In this document: positions 7,751 to 16,750 of the stretch, piece after piece
Position numbering within the stretch: the first letter of the stretch is position 1
Layout: each line of letters opens with the position of its first letter
NCBI RefSeq assembly: GCF_025264685.1
Contig: NZ_CP073721.1
Location: 1,665,001 to 1,729,000, forward strand
Reading direction: 5' to 3'
DNA length: 64,000 nucleotides
Source of the DNA: Dactylosporangium roseum
GTDB lineage: Bacteria > Actinomycetota > Actinomycetes > Mycobacteriales > Micromonosporaceae
Translations under genes and position numbers: made by a program
Notes under the pieces: model-generated
What the model was told of the DNA's origin: nothing
Databases searched by the model: none
Seen by the model: only the letters and a program-made list of their open reading frames with translations

Positions 7751-8689
7751 ATGCGGCTTTGCGTGTTCACCGAACCCCAGCTCGGCGCCACCTACGAGGA
7801 TCAGCTCGCGATCGCGCAGAGGGCCGAGCGGCTCGGCTTCGAGGCGTTCTTCCGTTCCGACCACTACGTGACGATGAATGGCGACGGGCTGCCCGGCCCG
7901 ACCGACTCGTGGGTCACCCTCGGCGCGCTTGCCCGCGAGACGTCGACGATCCGGCTCGGCACGCTCGTGTCGTCGGCGACGTTCCGCCACCCGGGCCCGC
8001 TGGCCATCACGATCGCGCAGGTCGACGCGATGAGCGGCGGCCGGATCGAGGTCGGGCTCGGCGCGGGCTGGTTCGAGCGGGAGCACACCGCATACGGCAT
8101 CCCGTTTCCGCCGGTGGGCGAGCGGTTCGACCGGCTGTCGGAGCAGTTGGCAATCTTGACGGGCCTGTGGTCGACTCCGGCGGGGTCGACGTTCTCGTTC
8201 GAAGGCCGGCACTACGACCTGGTCGACTCCCCGGCGCTGCCCAAGCCCGTGCAGCAGTCCGGCCCGCCGATCATCGTCGGCGGCAGAGGCCCGCGCCGCA
8301 CCCCGCGACTGGCGGCCCGCTACGCCGCCGAGTACAACGTGCCGTTCTCGAGCGTGACCGACACCGACGCCGCGTTCAAGCGCGTGGTCGCCGCCATCGA
8401 GGAGGAGGGCCGCGACGGCCGTGCCCCGATCGTGTTCTCGGTCGCGCAGACGATCGTCTGCGGCGAGAACGAGGCGGAGGTACGGCGCAGGGCCGCGTCG
8501 GCAGGCCTGGATCCGGACGCCAGGCGCAAGGGCGAAGGCCCGCTGTTCGGCACTCCGCCGGAGATCGCCGAGCAGCTCGACGAGTATGTGAAGATCGGCG
8601 CGTCGAGGCTCTTCCTCCAGGTGCTCGACCTGCGAGACCTGGACCATTTGGACCTGATCGCCGCCGAGGTGGCCCCGTTGCTCCCGTAG
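7751..8689 (+). CDS. LLM-class F420-dependent oxidoreductase
   Basis: A 312-residue TIM-barrel luciferase-like monooxygenase family protein. The N-terminus MRLCVFTEPQ, the conserved segment EAFFRSDHY, and the strand SGGRIEVGLGAGWFEREHTAYG are typical of actinobacterial F420-dependent LLM proteins. Such enzymes use reduced F420 (sometimes FMN) to oxidise or reduce small substrates; the substrate here is unknown. ATG at 7751 is the natural start although the frame is open much further upstream. The divergent SAM hydrolase gene begins about 15 bases away, so the promoters must overlap the neighbouring coding region or the messages are leaderless. Confidence 0.87.
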   Translation: MRLCVFTEPQLGATYEDQLAIAQRAERLGFEAFFRSDHYVTMNGDGLPGPTDSWVTLGALARETSTIRLGTLVSSATFRHPGPLAITIAQVDAMSGGRIEVGLGAGWFEREHTAYGIPFPPVGERFDRLSEQLAILTGLWSTPAGSTFSFEGRHYDLVDSPALPKPVQQSGPPIIVGGRGPRRTPRLAARYAAEYNVPFSSVTDTDAAFKRVVAAIEEEGRDGRAPIVFSVAQTIVCGENEAEVRRRAASAGLDPDARRKGEGPLFGTPPEIAEQLDEYVKIGASRLFLQVLDLRDLDHLDLIAAEVAPLLP

Positions 8690-8749
8690 CCGGCGTTGCT
8701 TGTGTTGTCACGGCTCGTGCGGGCGCGGACCGGGTCGGGCTGTCGGGGG

Positions 8750-11700
8750 TCAGCCGCGCAAGCGGAGGCCCCGCGGGGTGGTGCGGAAGCCGGCCGCGGA
8801 CAGCGCGTCGCGCAGTGGGGAGTCGTGGATCGACTCGCCGTCTGCTCGCTCGACCGACAACGCGCCGAGGGCGCCGCCGTGGACGGCGTCGGCCAAGGCC
8901 TTGGCGGCCAACGAGAGCAGCTCGGTGTTGTCCACATAGGACAGCAGGGTGCGGCCGCCGCGCTCGACGTAGAGGACCAGGTCGCCGCCGACCGTCACGA
9001 CCAGGGCACCCGCCTTGCGGCCGGCTCGGTGGCCGGAGCGCTCGCCGTCGCCCGCGTCGACGACCCGCTCGGGCCAGGGCAGCGCCGCGCCATACGGGTT
9101 GGCGGGGTCGGTCGCGGCCAGCACCAGAGCGTCGCGGCTTTCGTCGCCGCCGTTGCCGCCCCGCAAGCGGTCGACCGCGCCGGGCAGGGCGAACTGCGCC
9201 GCGCCCAGGCCCTCGACGAAGTAGCCGCGCCGGGCCGCGCCCCGTTCCTCCATCGCGGCGAGGACCGGGTAGACGCCCGCGAAGGCGCCGGGCAGGTCCT
9301 CGGCCATGACCGCGCCCCGGGTCACCACGCCGTGCCGGTCGAGGAGCAGCTCGGCGTTGGACGTCGCGCGGCGGGTCGGGTCGAGGTCGCGGTCGGGGAG
9401 GCGGTGCCAGCGGCCGGCGGCCACCGGCGGACCGGTGCGGGCCGCAGCCAGCGAGACGCGAGACAGCGCCGCCGAGCCGGGGCGCCGGTATCGCGACCGA
9501 GGGGTCGAGGGCCGGGAGCGGTGTGCTCCGCCACCGCCGAGCTTCGCGCGCAGCGGCGCGAACGTGTCGTTGGACAGGTGACCCGCCCAGACGAGGTCCC
9601 ACACGACCTCGATGAGCTCCGCTTCCGTCGGGGGAGCGGGCAGCGCGGCGGCGGCGCGCTCGGACAGGTTGCGGAAGAACAGTGCCTGGCCGCCGTCGAG
9701 TGCGGCCAGGATCGCCTCGTGCAGCGGGCCGCCGACGTCGGTCGGTGCGGGTAGGAGCAGCGGGGCCGTGTCGGCGAAGGCCAGCCTGATCCAGCCGTCG
9801 TGCTCGCCGATCGCCCCGCCGCCGGCCCATACGAGATCGCCGGAGGAGCACAGCTCGTCGAGATGGGCCGGGGCGTAGTCGGCGACCCGGGAGGGCAGGA
9901 TGAGCCGCTCGAGTGCCGACGCGGGCATGGCCACGCCCTGCAACTGCTCGATCGCCGAGGCGACGGCCTCGACGCCGCGGGCACGGGAGGCGCCGATGTG
10001 GTGCCACTGCGGCAGGAACCTGGCGAGCGCCCGGGGCGGCACGGGCTCGATCTCCCGGCGCAGCGCGGCGAGCGAGCGGCGGCGCAGCAGGCGCAGCACC
10101 TCGGCGTCGCACCACTCGGTGCCGGCACCGCCGGGCGAGAACTCACCCGAGACCACCGCCGGCAGGCGTCGCAGCGCCTGCTCGAGGACGAACACGCCGA
10201 GCCCGAACCGGGCCGCGCACGTCGTCACGGCAAACGGTCCGTGCGTGCGCGCATAGCGGGACACCAGGTCGCCGAGCGGGTCGGTGACCGGCTCGAGATA
10301 GGCCGTGGGGAGCCCGACCGGCAACGCGACACCGAGCGCGTCGCGGAACCGGCCCGCGTCCTCGACGGAGATCCAGCGCGCCTCGCCCGCCACCCGCACC
10401 TGGATCGCCCGGCGCTGAGCCGCCAGCTCCGCGGCCCACGCCGGATCGGCGCCCCGCGCGACCAGCTCGGCGTCGGACAGGTCACCCAGCACGCGCAGCA
10501 TCTCGGCGACGTCCTCGGCGTCGCGTGGAGTGCGCTGCGCGCCGAGCCACTGCAGGGTCCGCTCGGTCTCGGCGACCACCTCCGGGTCGAGCAGCTCGCG
10601 CAGCTCCACCCGGCCGAGCAGCTCCGCGAGCAGCGTCGGGTCGAGCGCCAGCGCGGCGGCTCGCCGCTCGGCCAGCGGCGCGTCGCCCTCGTAGAGGAAC
10701 GCGCCGACGTAGCCGAACAGCAGCGACCGTGCGAACGGAGACGGGCGCTGTGTCTCGACCTCGACGAGCCGCAGCTTGCGGCCGGCGATCTCCCGCATGA
10801 CGCCGACGAGGCCGGCGACGTCGAACACGTCCTGGAGGCACTCGCGGGCCGCTTCGAGCGTGATGGGGAAGTCCGCGTAGTCCCGGGCGACGTCGAGCAA
10901 CTGCGCGGAGCGCTGCCGCTGCTGCCACAACGGCTGGCGGCGGCGCGGATCACGACGCGGCAGCAGCAGCGCCCGGGCGGCGCACTCGCGGAAGCGGGCG
11001 GCGAACATCGCCGACGTGCCGACCGTCTCCTCGACGATGCCGGCGATCTCGTCGGGGTCGAACGCCACCAGGTCCGCGCCCGGCGGCTCGTCGACGACGT
11101 CGGGCAGCCGGACCACGATGCCGTCGTCGCTCGGCATGACCTGCCCGTCCACGCCGTATCGCTCGTTGAGCCGCCGCGCGATCGCCAGCGCCCACGGCGC
11201 GTTGACACGGGCGCCGAGGACACAGTGGACGGTCAGCCGCCAGTCGCCGAGCTCGTCGCGGAACCGCTCGACCAGCACCGTGCGGTCGTCGGGCAGGTGC
11301 CGCGTCGCCTCGCGCTGCTCGCGCAGGTAGGCCAGCAGGTTGTCGGCCGCCCAGTCGTCGAGTCCGCCGGCGCGCAGGTGTGCCCGGGCCGCGTCGTCGC
11401 CGGACTTCACGAAGCCGCGCAGTCGCGCACCGATCGCGCGGCCCAGCTCGACCGGGCGGCCGGGCGAGTCGCCCTTCCAGAACGGCATCTTCGCCGCGGC
11501 GCCGGGCGCGGGGGAGACCAGCACCCGGTCGGGCGTGATGTCCTCGATGCGCCACGAGGTGGAGCCGAGCAGGAAGACGTCGCCGACGCGCGACTCGTAG
11601 ACCATCTCCTCGTCGAGCTCGCCGACCCGGGCGGCCTTCTCCGCGCCGGCCAGGAACACGCCGAACAGGCCCCGGTCGGGGATCGTGCCGCCACTGGTGA

Positions 11701-13270
11701 CCGCGAGCCGCTGGGCGCCGGGCCGGGCCGTGAGCACGCCTTCGGTGCGGTCCCACACCACGCGGGGGCGCAGCTCGGCGAACGCCGTCGACGGGTAGCG
11801 CCCGGCGAGCATGTCGAGCACGGCGAACAGCGCCGAGTCGGGCAGGTCGGCGAAGACCGCGGCCCGCCGGGCCAGCGCCGCCAACTCGTCGACGTGCCAG
11901 GGCTCCATGGCGACCATCGCGATGATCTGCTGGGCCAGCACGTCGAGGGGGTTGCGCGGATAGCGCAGCTCCTCGATGCCGCCCTCGACCATCCGCTCGG
12001 CGACCACGGCGCACGACACCAGGTCACCCCGGTGCTTGGGGAACACCACACCGCGGGACACCGCGCCGACCTGATGCCCGGCCCGGCCGACCCGCTGGAG
12101 CCCGGCCGCGACGCTCGGCGGCGCCTCGATCTGCACCACCAGGTCGACCGAGCCCATGTCGATGCCGAGCTCCAGGCTCGAGGTGGCGACGACGGCGGGC
12201 AGTCGGCCCGACTTGAGCGCTTCTTCGATGTGTTTGCGCTCCTCGCGCGACACGCTGCCGTGGTGGGCGCGGGCGACGACCGGCGGCGCGCCGTTGGCGG
12301 TGCCGGCCTGCGCCATCATCTCCGCGGGCGCGCGCGCCGGATCGGGCCCCGGCACGCCGGCCCGAGCCCCGGCCAGCTCGTTGACGCGCGCGCAGAGGCG
12401 CTCGGCCCCGCGGCGGGAGTTGGTGAACACGATCGTCGACCGGTGCGCCTCGATGAGGTCGAGCACGCGCTCCTCGACCGCGGGCCAGATCGACGCCTGT
12501 CGCGGCTCGTCGTCCTCGCCGGGTGTGGTCGCACCGAGCGTGGTCATGTCCTCGACCGGCACCTGCACCTCGACCTGGATGGTCTTGGCGGTCGGCGGCT
12601 GGACGATCTCCACCGGGGCGGCCCCGCCCAGGAACCGTGCCGTCTCGTCGATCGGCCGCACCGTCGCGGACAGCCCGACCCGCTGCGCCGGGCGCTCCAG
12701 CAGGGCGTCGAGCCGCTCGAGCGACAGCGCGAGGTGGGCGCCGCGCTTCGTCGAGCAGACCGCGTGGACCTCGTCGACGATGACGGTCTCGACGCCCCGC
12801 AGTGCGTCACGCGCCTGCGACGTCAGCAGCAGGTAGAGCGACTCGGGAGTGGTGATCAGGATGTCGGGCGGTGTGCGGGCGAACGCGCGCCGCTCGTCGG
12901 CCGGGGTGTCACCGGTGCGCATGGCCACCCGGATGTCCGGCGGCTCCTGCCCCAGGCGGGCGGCAGCCTGCCGGATGCCGGCCAGCGGCGCGCGCAGGTT
13001 GCGCTCGACGTCGACCGCCAGCGCCTTCAGCGGGCTGACGTAGAGCACCCGGCAGCGCTTCGCCGGGTCGGCCGGTGGCTGCGCGGCGAGCTGGTCGAGC
13101 GACCAGAGGAACGCGGCGAGCGTCTTGCCGGAGCCGGTCGGCGCCACCACGAGTGCGTGCCGTCCGGCGCTGATCGCCGTCCACGCACCCACCTGAGCGG
13201 CGGTCGGCGCCGCGAACGCGGCGTGGAACCACTCGCGCGTCGCCGCACCGAAACGTCCCAGCTCATCCAT
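8750..13270 (-). CDS. lhr: Large ATP-dependent helicase Lhr
   Basis: A protein of about 1506 residues, the usual size of full-length bacterial Lhr. Superfamily 2 motifs are clear: Walker A APTGSGKT at residues 43-50, a DEVH box in VIVDEVHAV, SATV (motif III), ATSSLELGIDMGSVDLV (motif V region) and QRVGRAGH (motif VI). The second half is the Lhr-CTD region. Lhr is a 3'-5' single-strand translocase that unwinds DNA and RNA-DNA hybrids and is DNA-damage induced in mycobacteria. No SOS box was seen upstream here. The open frame reaches 13453, but homology-like sequence begins at MDELGRFG (13270; MVG alternative at 13279). Confidence 0.93.
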   Translation of the reverse strand: MDELGRFGAATREWFHAAFAAPTAAQVGAWTAISAGRHALVVAPTGSGKTLAAFLWSLDQLAAQPPADPAKRCRVLYVSPLKALAVDVERNLRAPLAGIRQAAARLGQEPPDIRVAMRTGDTPADERRAFARTPPDILITTPESLYLLLTSQARDALRGVETVIVDEVHAVCSTKRGAHLALSLERLDALLERPAQRVGLSATVRPIDETARFLGGAAPVEIVQPPTAKTIQVEVQVPVEDMTTLGATTPGEDDEPRQASIWPAVEERVLDLIEAHRSTIVFTNSRRGAERLCARVNELAGARAGVPGPDPARAPAEMMAQAGTANGAPPVVARAHHGSVSREERKHIEEALKSGRLPAVVATSSLELGIDMGSVDLVVQIEAPPSVAAGLQRVGRAGHQVGAVSRGVVFPKHRGDLVSCAVVAERMVEGGIEELRYPRNPLDVLAQQIIAMVAMEPWHVDELAALARRAAVFADLPDSALFAVLDMLAGRYPSTAFAELRPRVVWDRTEGVLTARPGAQRLAVTSGGTIPDRGLFGVFLAGAEKAARVGELDEEMVYESRVGDVFLLGSTSWRIEDITPDRVLVSPAPGAAAKMPFWKGDSPGRPVELGRAIGARLRGFVKSGDDAARAHLRAGGLDDWAADNLLAYLREQREATRHLPDDRTVLVERFRDELGDWRLTVHCVLGARVNAPWALAIARRLNERYGVDGQVMPSDDGIVVRLPDVVDEPPGADLVAFDPDEIAGIVEETVGTSAMFAARFRECAARALLLPRRDPRRRQPLWQQRQRSAQLLDVARDYADFPITLEAARECLQDVFDVAGLVGVMREIAGRKLRLVEVETQRPSPFARSLLFGYVGAFLYEGDAPLAERRAAALALDPTLLAELLGRVELRELLDPEVVAETERTLQWLGAQRTPRDAEDVAEMLRVLGDLSDAELVARGADPAWAAELAAQRRAIQVRVAGEARWISVEDAGRFRDALGVALPVGLPTAYLEPVTDPLGDLVSRYARTHGPFAVTTCAARFGLGVFVLEQALRRLPAVVSGEFSPGGAGTEWCDAEVLRLLRRRSLAALRREIEPVPPRALARFLPQWHHIGASRARGVEAVASAIEQLQGVAMPASALERLILPSRVADYAPAHLDELCSSGDLVWAGGGAIGEHDGWIRLAFADTAPLLLPAPTDVGGPLHEAILAALDGGQALFFRNLSERAAAALPAPPTEAELIEVVWDLVWAGHLSNDTFAPLRAKLGGGGAHRSRPSTPRSRYRRPGSAALSRVSLAAARTGPPVAAGRWHRLPDRDLDPTRRATSNAELLLDRHGVVTRGAVMAEDLPGAFAGVYPVLAAMEERGAARRGYFVEGLGAAQFALPGAVDRLRGGNGGDESRDALVLAATDPANPYGAALPWPERVVDAGDGERSGHRAGRKAGALVVTVGGDLVLYVERGGRTLLSYVDNTELLSLAAKALADAVHGGALGALSVERADGESIHDSPLRDALSAAGFRTTPRGLRLRG

Positions 13271-13409
13271 GCCAACCATCCTGCCTCGGGGGTACGACAC
13301 TTTCCGAGGGTCGGCCATTCGGATTATCCGTATTTGCCCGAAATAAGGAGTTTGGCTATGGTGTGCGAAGCCCCGCGGTGTGGTTGAGCGCCGCCGGGGA
13401 GCACCGACG

Positions 13410-13808
13410 ATGGCGCGCACAGCACAGGAGTGGCCCGTGGCAGCACAGCGCACGATCGCCGCGCGGGCGGTCCGGCAGGAGTCCGAGGTGCTGTCGCGGC
13501 AGTTGGAGGCCTATCTCGGGGCGCTGCGCACCGGCCGGCCCGCGGCGGACGTCGACCGTGCGGAGCGGGTCGCCGCCGCGCTGCGCCGGCTGATCGCCGA
13601 CACCGCCGACGCCAGCGCCGTCGACCGTGCCCGCGTCCGGGCCGCCGTTCACTACTTCGTCTGTCAGGGCCCGGCCCGCGGTGGCGCACGCCTCGCGCTG
13701 CTCACCGGCGGCCGGGTCGTGGCCGACCGCCGGCGCGCCGGCGACGAGTGCGTCGTCAACGACCTGCTGCGTGAGCTCGGCCGCCCCGACCTCGTCGTGA
13801 CCGAGTAG
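13410..13808 (+). CDS. Conserved hypothetical protein, Ala/Arg-rich
   Basis: A 132-residue protein starting at ATG 13410, preceded by GGGGAG eight bases upstream. The first half is helical and rich in Ala, Arg and Glu; the second half (HYFVCQGPARGGARLALLT, then RRAGDECVVNDLLRELG) looks like a small folded domain. It has no signal peptide or membrane segment. It is divergent from lhr with a 139-base gap and followed by a strong hairpin. I do not recognise the family. The open frame also extends to a GTG at 13380. Confidence 0.6.
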   Translation: MARTAQEWPVAAQRTIAARAVRQESEVLSRQLEAYLGALRTGRPAADVDRAERVAAALRRLIADTADASAVDRARVRAAVHYFVCQGPARGGARLALLTGGRVVADRRRAGDECVVNDLLRELGRPDLVVTE

Positions 13809-13852
13809 ACCGACAGCGCTCCAGCGAATGACTTGCCTGGCCGGGCAGCGAA

Positions 13853-13886
13853 GGGGGGTCTCTCACCGCAGGGTGGGAGACCCCCC
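13853..13886 (+). terminator. Strong GC hairpin after the 13410-13808 gene
   Basis: GGGGGGTCTC pairs with GAGACCCCCC, and inside that CACC pairs with GGTG around a short GCAG loop. There is no U-tract, as is common for actinobacterial terminators. It lies 44 bases after the stop codon at 13808. Confidence 0.6.
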
Positions 13887-14012
13887 GTGCGGTTCAGGAG
13901 ATGCTCGCGGTCGCCAGCTTCACGCCGAGAACGCCACGAACACGCCGCGCACCGAGGTGCTCAGCCCGGCGGCACGGGCGCCGGACGGGCCGGTCGGGCG
14001 GCGGCGGCCCAG

Positions 14013-15242
14013 CTATGCGACAGGCGCTGACGCCGCACCCAGGCGTGCCCGGGCCTCGGGCCAATCGTCGGCGATCATCGCGAACAGGACGGTATCGCGC
14101 CAACTGCCGTCAGCTCGCTGCCGGTGAGCCCGCAGCACACCCTCGCGCCGGGCGCCGAGCCGCGCGATGGCCCGCTGCGACCTCTCGTTGCGGACGTCGG
14201 TGTGCCACTCGACCCGGATCGCGCCGAGCGTGTCGAAGGCGTGCCCCATGAGCAGCAGCTTCGACTCGGTGTTGACCCCCGAGCGCCACCAGGGGCGGCC
14301 GAGCATGGTGTGCCCGATGGCGACCGAGCGCCGGTCCGGGTCGATCGCGTAGAACGAGGTGCTGCCGACGATCGTGCCGGTCGCCGGATCCTTCTGCACC
14401 ATGGCGGTCCGCGACGGGTCGGCGATCGCGGCCGCGACGATCGACGCCATGTCCGCCGCCGAGGCCGGCCGGGCGACCGTGAGGTGGGTCCACACCTCGG
14501 CGTCGTCGAGCGCGGCGAACAGCCCCTCGGCGTGCAGGTGGTCGAGCGGCTCCAGCACGACGTGCGTGCCTCGCAGCGTGGGCGCGGCATGCCACGGTGA
14601 GCGCTTCGGCCGCAGATATTCCGGGAGTGGCACCCGCAGATCCCGCGCCGGCACCGGCGCGCCGGCGGTCAGGCGCAGCGGCACCACGCCGGCCCAGTGC
14701 GGCAGGGCGAGGTCGGCCTCGTCGTCGGAGACCCCGCCGGTGCGCACCTTCGCCGAGACCTCCTCGAGCCGCAGCGCCAGCACCGCGGTCTGCGCCAGCT
14801 CCTTGGCGTCGGCCGGGCGGCTGTCGGCGGCCCGGCCGGGCGCGACCTTGTCGACCAGGGCGGCGAAGGCGTCGGCCCGCTCCCGCTCGTCGGTGACCAG
14901 CCGTGCCGTGCCGTGCGCGACGACCGAGCGGTAGTTGACGCTGTGGTGGAACTGGGATCTGGCGAGCACCAGCCCGTCGATGAGCGTCACCGTGACGCAG
15001 ACCGGCAGGCCCCGCTCCCGTGCGGTGAGCATGGCCCGGCTGCCGGTGGACCCGTGTAGGTAGACCGTGTCGCCGACGCGGACGTGCAGCGTCGGCAGCA
15101 CGCGGGGCTCGCCGTCGGCGACGAAGCCGACATGGCAGACATGGGCCTCGTCGAGCACGCTGTGCACGAGCGCCGCGTCATAGGAGGCGCGCTCGCCGAG
15201 CCGCTTGGGCGTGGTCCGTGCCGTCTTCGGGTAGGTGTCCAC
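14013..15242 (-). CDS. Pyridoxamine 5'-phosphate oxidase-like / GNAT acetyltransferase fusion
   Basis: A 409-residue two-domain protein. Residues 1-200 resemble the split-barrel FMN-binding family (HVCHVGFVADGEPRVLP, RSVVAHGTARLVTDERER). Residues 245-409 are a GNAT acetyltransferase (GTHVVLEPLDHLHAEGLF, RSVAIGHTMLGRPWWRSG, RVEWHTDVRNERSQRAIARL). GTG at 15242 follows AAAGGAGGTCGCG, an almost perfect Shine-Dalgarno, which fixes the start although the frame is open to 15530. It is transcribed away from a MocR-type regulator 35 bases off, so it is probably that regulator's target. A link to vitamin B6 or amine metabolism is inference. Confidence 0.85.
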   Translation of the reverse strand: MDTYPKTARTTPKRLGERASYDAALVHSVLDEAHVCHVGFVADGEPRVLPTLHVRVGDTVYLHGSTGSRAMLTARERGLPVCVTVTLIDGLVLARSQFHHSVNYRSVVAHGTARLVTDERERADAFAALVDKVAPGRAADSRPADAKELAQTAVLALRLEEVSAKVRTGGVSDDEADLALPHWAGVVPLRLTAGAPVPARDLRVPLPEYLRPKRSPWHAAPTLRGTHVVLEPLDHLHAEGLFAALDDAEVWTHLTVARPASAADMASIVAAAIADPSRTAMVQKDPATGTIVGSTSFYAIDPDRRSVAIGHTMLGRPWWRSGVNTESKLLLMGHAFDTLGAIRVEWHTDVRNERSQRAIARLGARREGVLRAHRQRADGSWRDTVLFAMIADDWPEARARLGAASAPVA

Positions 15243-15250
15243 CGCGACCT

Positions 15251-15290
15251 CCTTTGTTCTAGTACAGTCTGTGAACTGTGGCAGTACAAT
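15251..15290. promoter_or_regulatory. Candidate MocR operator between divergent genes
   Basis: The 35-base intergenic gap contains two direct AGTACA repeats (15261-15266 and 15283-15288) exactly 22 bases apart, i.e. two helical turns, and a dyad ACAGT-CTGTGA-ACTGT at 15264-15279 that covers the GTG of the regulator. MocR/PdxR-type regulators commonly bind repeated half-sites in such divergons. Function is inferred from position and symmetry only. Confidence 0.5.
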
Positions 15291-16624
15291 ATCAGCCGTC
15301 GGCGGAGACGGCAGCCGTGATTTCCGGCGCGACGGCGGCCGGGATCGCCGCCAGTGTCGAGGCCGCCGTGCGCACCGGCGGGCTGGACCCGGGCGCCGTG
15401 CTGCCGCCGGTGCGCACGCTGGCCGCGACCCTCGGCGTGAGCCCGGCGACCGTCGCCGCGGCCTATCGGGTGCTGCGCGGGCGGGGCCTGATCGAGACGG
15501 CCGGCCGGGCCGGCACCCGGGTGCGCGCACGCCCGCCGCTGGCCCGCCGCACCGGGCACGCGCTCGGGGTGCCCGAGGGGGTCGTCGACCTCGCCTCCGG
15601 CGCGCCCGACGCCGACCTCCTGCCCGGCTTCGCGCGGCACCTCATCAAGCTGTCGCGCAACCTGCCGCCGACCAACTACGGCGCGGGCGGCCCGCTGCCC
15701 CAGCTCCTGCACCTGGCGGGGGAGCGGTTCGCTGCCGACGGCGTCCCGGACGGCCGGCTCACCGTCACCGGCGGCGCGCTCGACGGCATCGAGCGGGCGC
15801 TCGTCGCCCACCTGCGGCCCGGCGACCGGGTCGCCGTCGAGGACCCGGGCTGGGCCAACCTGCTCGACCTCGTCGCGGTGCTCGGGCTCACGCCGGTGCC
15901 CGTGCCGGTCGACGACGAGGGCCCGACGGAGGACGGCCTGTCCGCCGCGCTCTCCTCCGGGGTCGCGGCCCTGGTGGTGACCGGTCGCGCGCAGAATCCG
16001 ACCGGCGCGTTCGTCACCCGCGGGAGAGCGCTCGCGTTGCGCCGGAGACTCATGCGGTACCGATCGATTCTGGTTCTTGAAGACGATCACGCGGCCGAAC
16101 TGGCCCATGAACGTCCGCATCCGCTGGCCGGTGCGACCGACTCGTGGGCCTACATCCGCTCGTTGTCCAAGCCGTATGGTCCCGATCTGCGGGTGGCGAC
16201 GGTGGCCGGGGACGAGACCACCGTCGCGCGGATCGAGGGACGCATGCGGTTCGGCACCGGCTGGGTCTCCACCGTCCTGCAGCGCCTCGTCATCGAGCTG
16301 TGGCGGGATCCGGAGACGAAGGGGCTGGTAAGACGTGCCCGGGATCACTATGCGGAGCGGCGGCAGGCCCTGCGTGACGCTCTCGGCGGGCTGCCGGCAC
16401 GCGGTGTGAGCGGCTTCAACGTCTGGGTCCCGGTCGCCGACGAGACCTCCATGGTGGCGGGACTGCGTGAGGACGGGTTCGCGGTGGCCCCCGGCGCGAT
16501 GTATCGGCTGGTGAGCCCGCCGGCGATCCGCATCACGACGGCCACGCTCGATCCCCGGGACGCGCCGCGCGTCGCCGAGGCGGTGCTGCGCCGTGCCGCC
16601 GGGACCGTTCGGCGACAGGTGTGA
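15278..16624 (+). CDS. MocR-type transcription factor (GntR HTH + aminotransferase-like domain)
   Basis: A 448-residue regulator. Residues 15-80 form a GntR winged helix (VLPPVRTLAATLGVSPATVAAAYRVL in two adjoining parts); residues 110-440 form a fold-type I aminotransferase-like domain with the PLP-lysine motif SLSKPYGPDLR at about residue 298. Such proteins sense PLP or PLP-amino acid adducts. It starts at GTG 15278 inside a dyad and may be leaderless or autoregulated. The divergent PNPOx-GNAT fusion is the expected target gene. PdxR proper activates pdxST; no pdxS or pdxT is nearby, so a different MocR subgroup is likely. Confidence 0.87.
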   Translation: MAVQYQPSAETAAVISGATAAGIAASVEAAVRTGGLDPGAVLPPVRTLAATLGVSPATVAAAYRVLRGRGLIETAGRAGTRVRARPPLARRTGHALGVPEGVVDLASGAPDADLLPGFARHLIKLSRNLPPTNYGAGGPLPQLLHLAGERFAADGVPDGRLTVTGGALDGIERALVAHLRPGDRVAVEDPGWANLLDLVAVLGLTPVPVPVDDEGPTEDGLSAALSSGVAALVVTGRAQNPTGAFVTRGRALALRRRLMRYRSILVLEDDHAAELAHERPHPLAGATDSWAYIRSLSKPYGPDLRVATVAGDETTVARIEGRMRFGTGWVSTVLQRLVIELWRDPETKGLVRRARDHYAERRQALRDALGGLPARGVSGFNVWVPVADETSMVAGLREDGFAVAPGAMYRLVSPPAIRITTATLDPRDAPRVAEAVLRRAAGTVRRQV

Positions 16625-16750
16625 CAAACCGCTCTTGTTGTGCGGTTGTGACACAAGTGAGTCGAGGAATGTCAGAGCCTCCCGCTACTGTCCCTCGGCG
16701 TGGCCACCGACACGGGGCGGTGCCACCCTGTTCAGGGAGGAACAATCAGA

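Noticed and set aside
9800..13387. A 1,195-codon open frame antisense to lhr
   Set aside because: It is Arg/Gly/Asp/His-rich with no domain motifs, while the opposite strand encodes a full helicase. Long antisense frames are expected at this GC content; the same applies to those over recA, miaB, nrdJ and the Hsp70 fusion.
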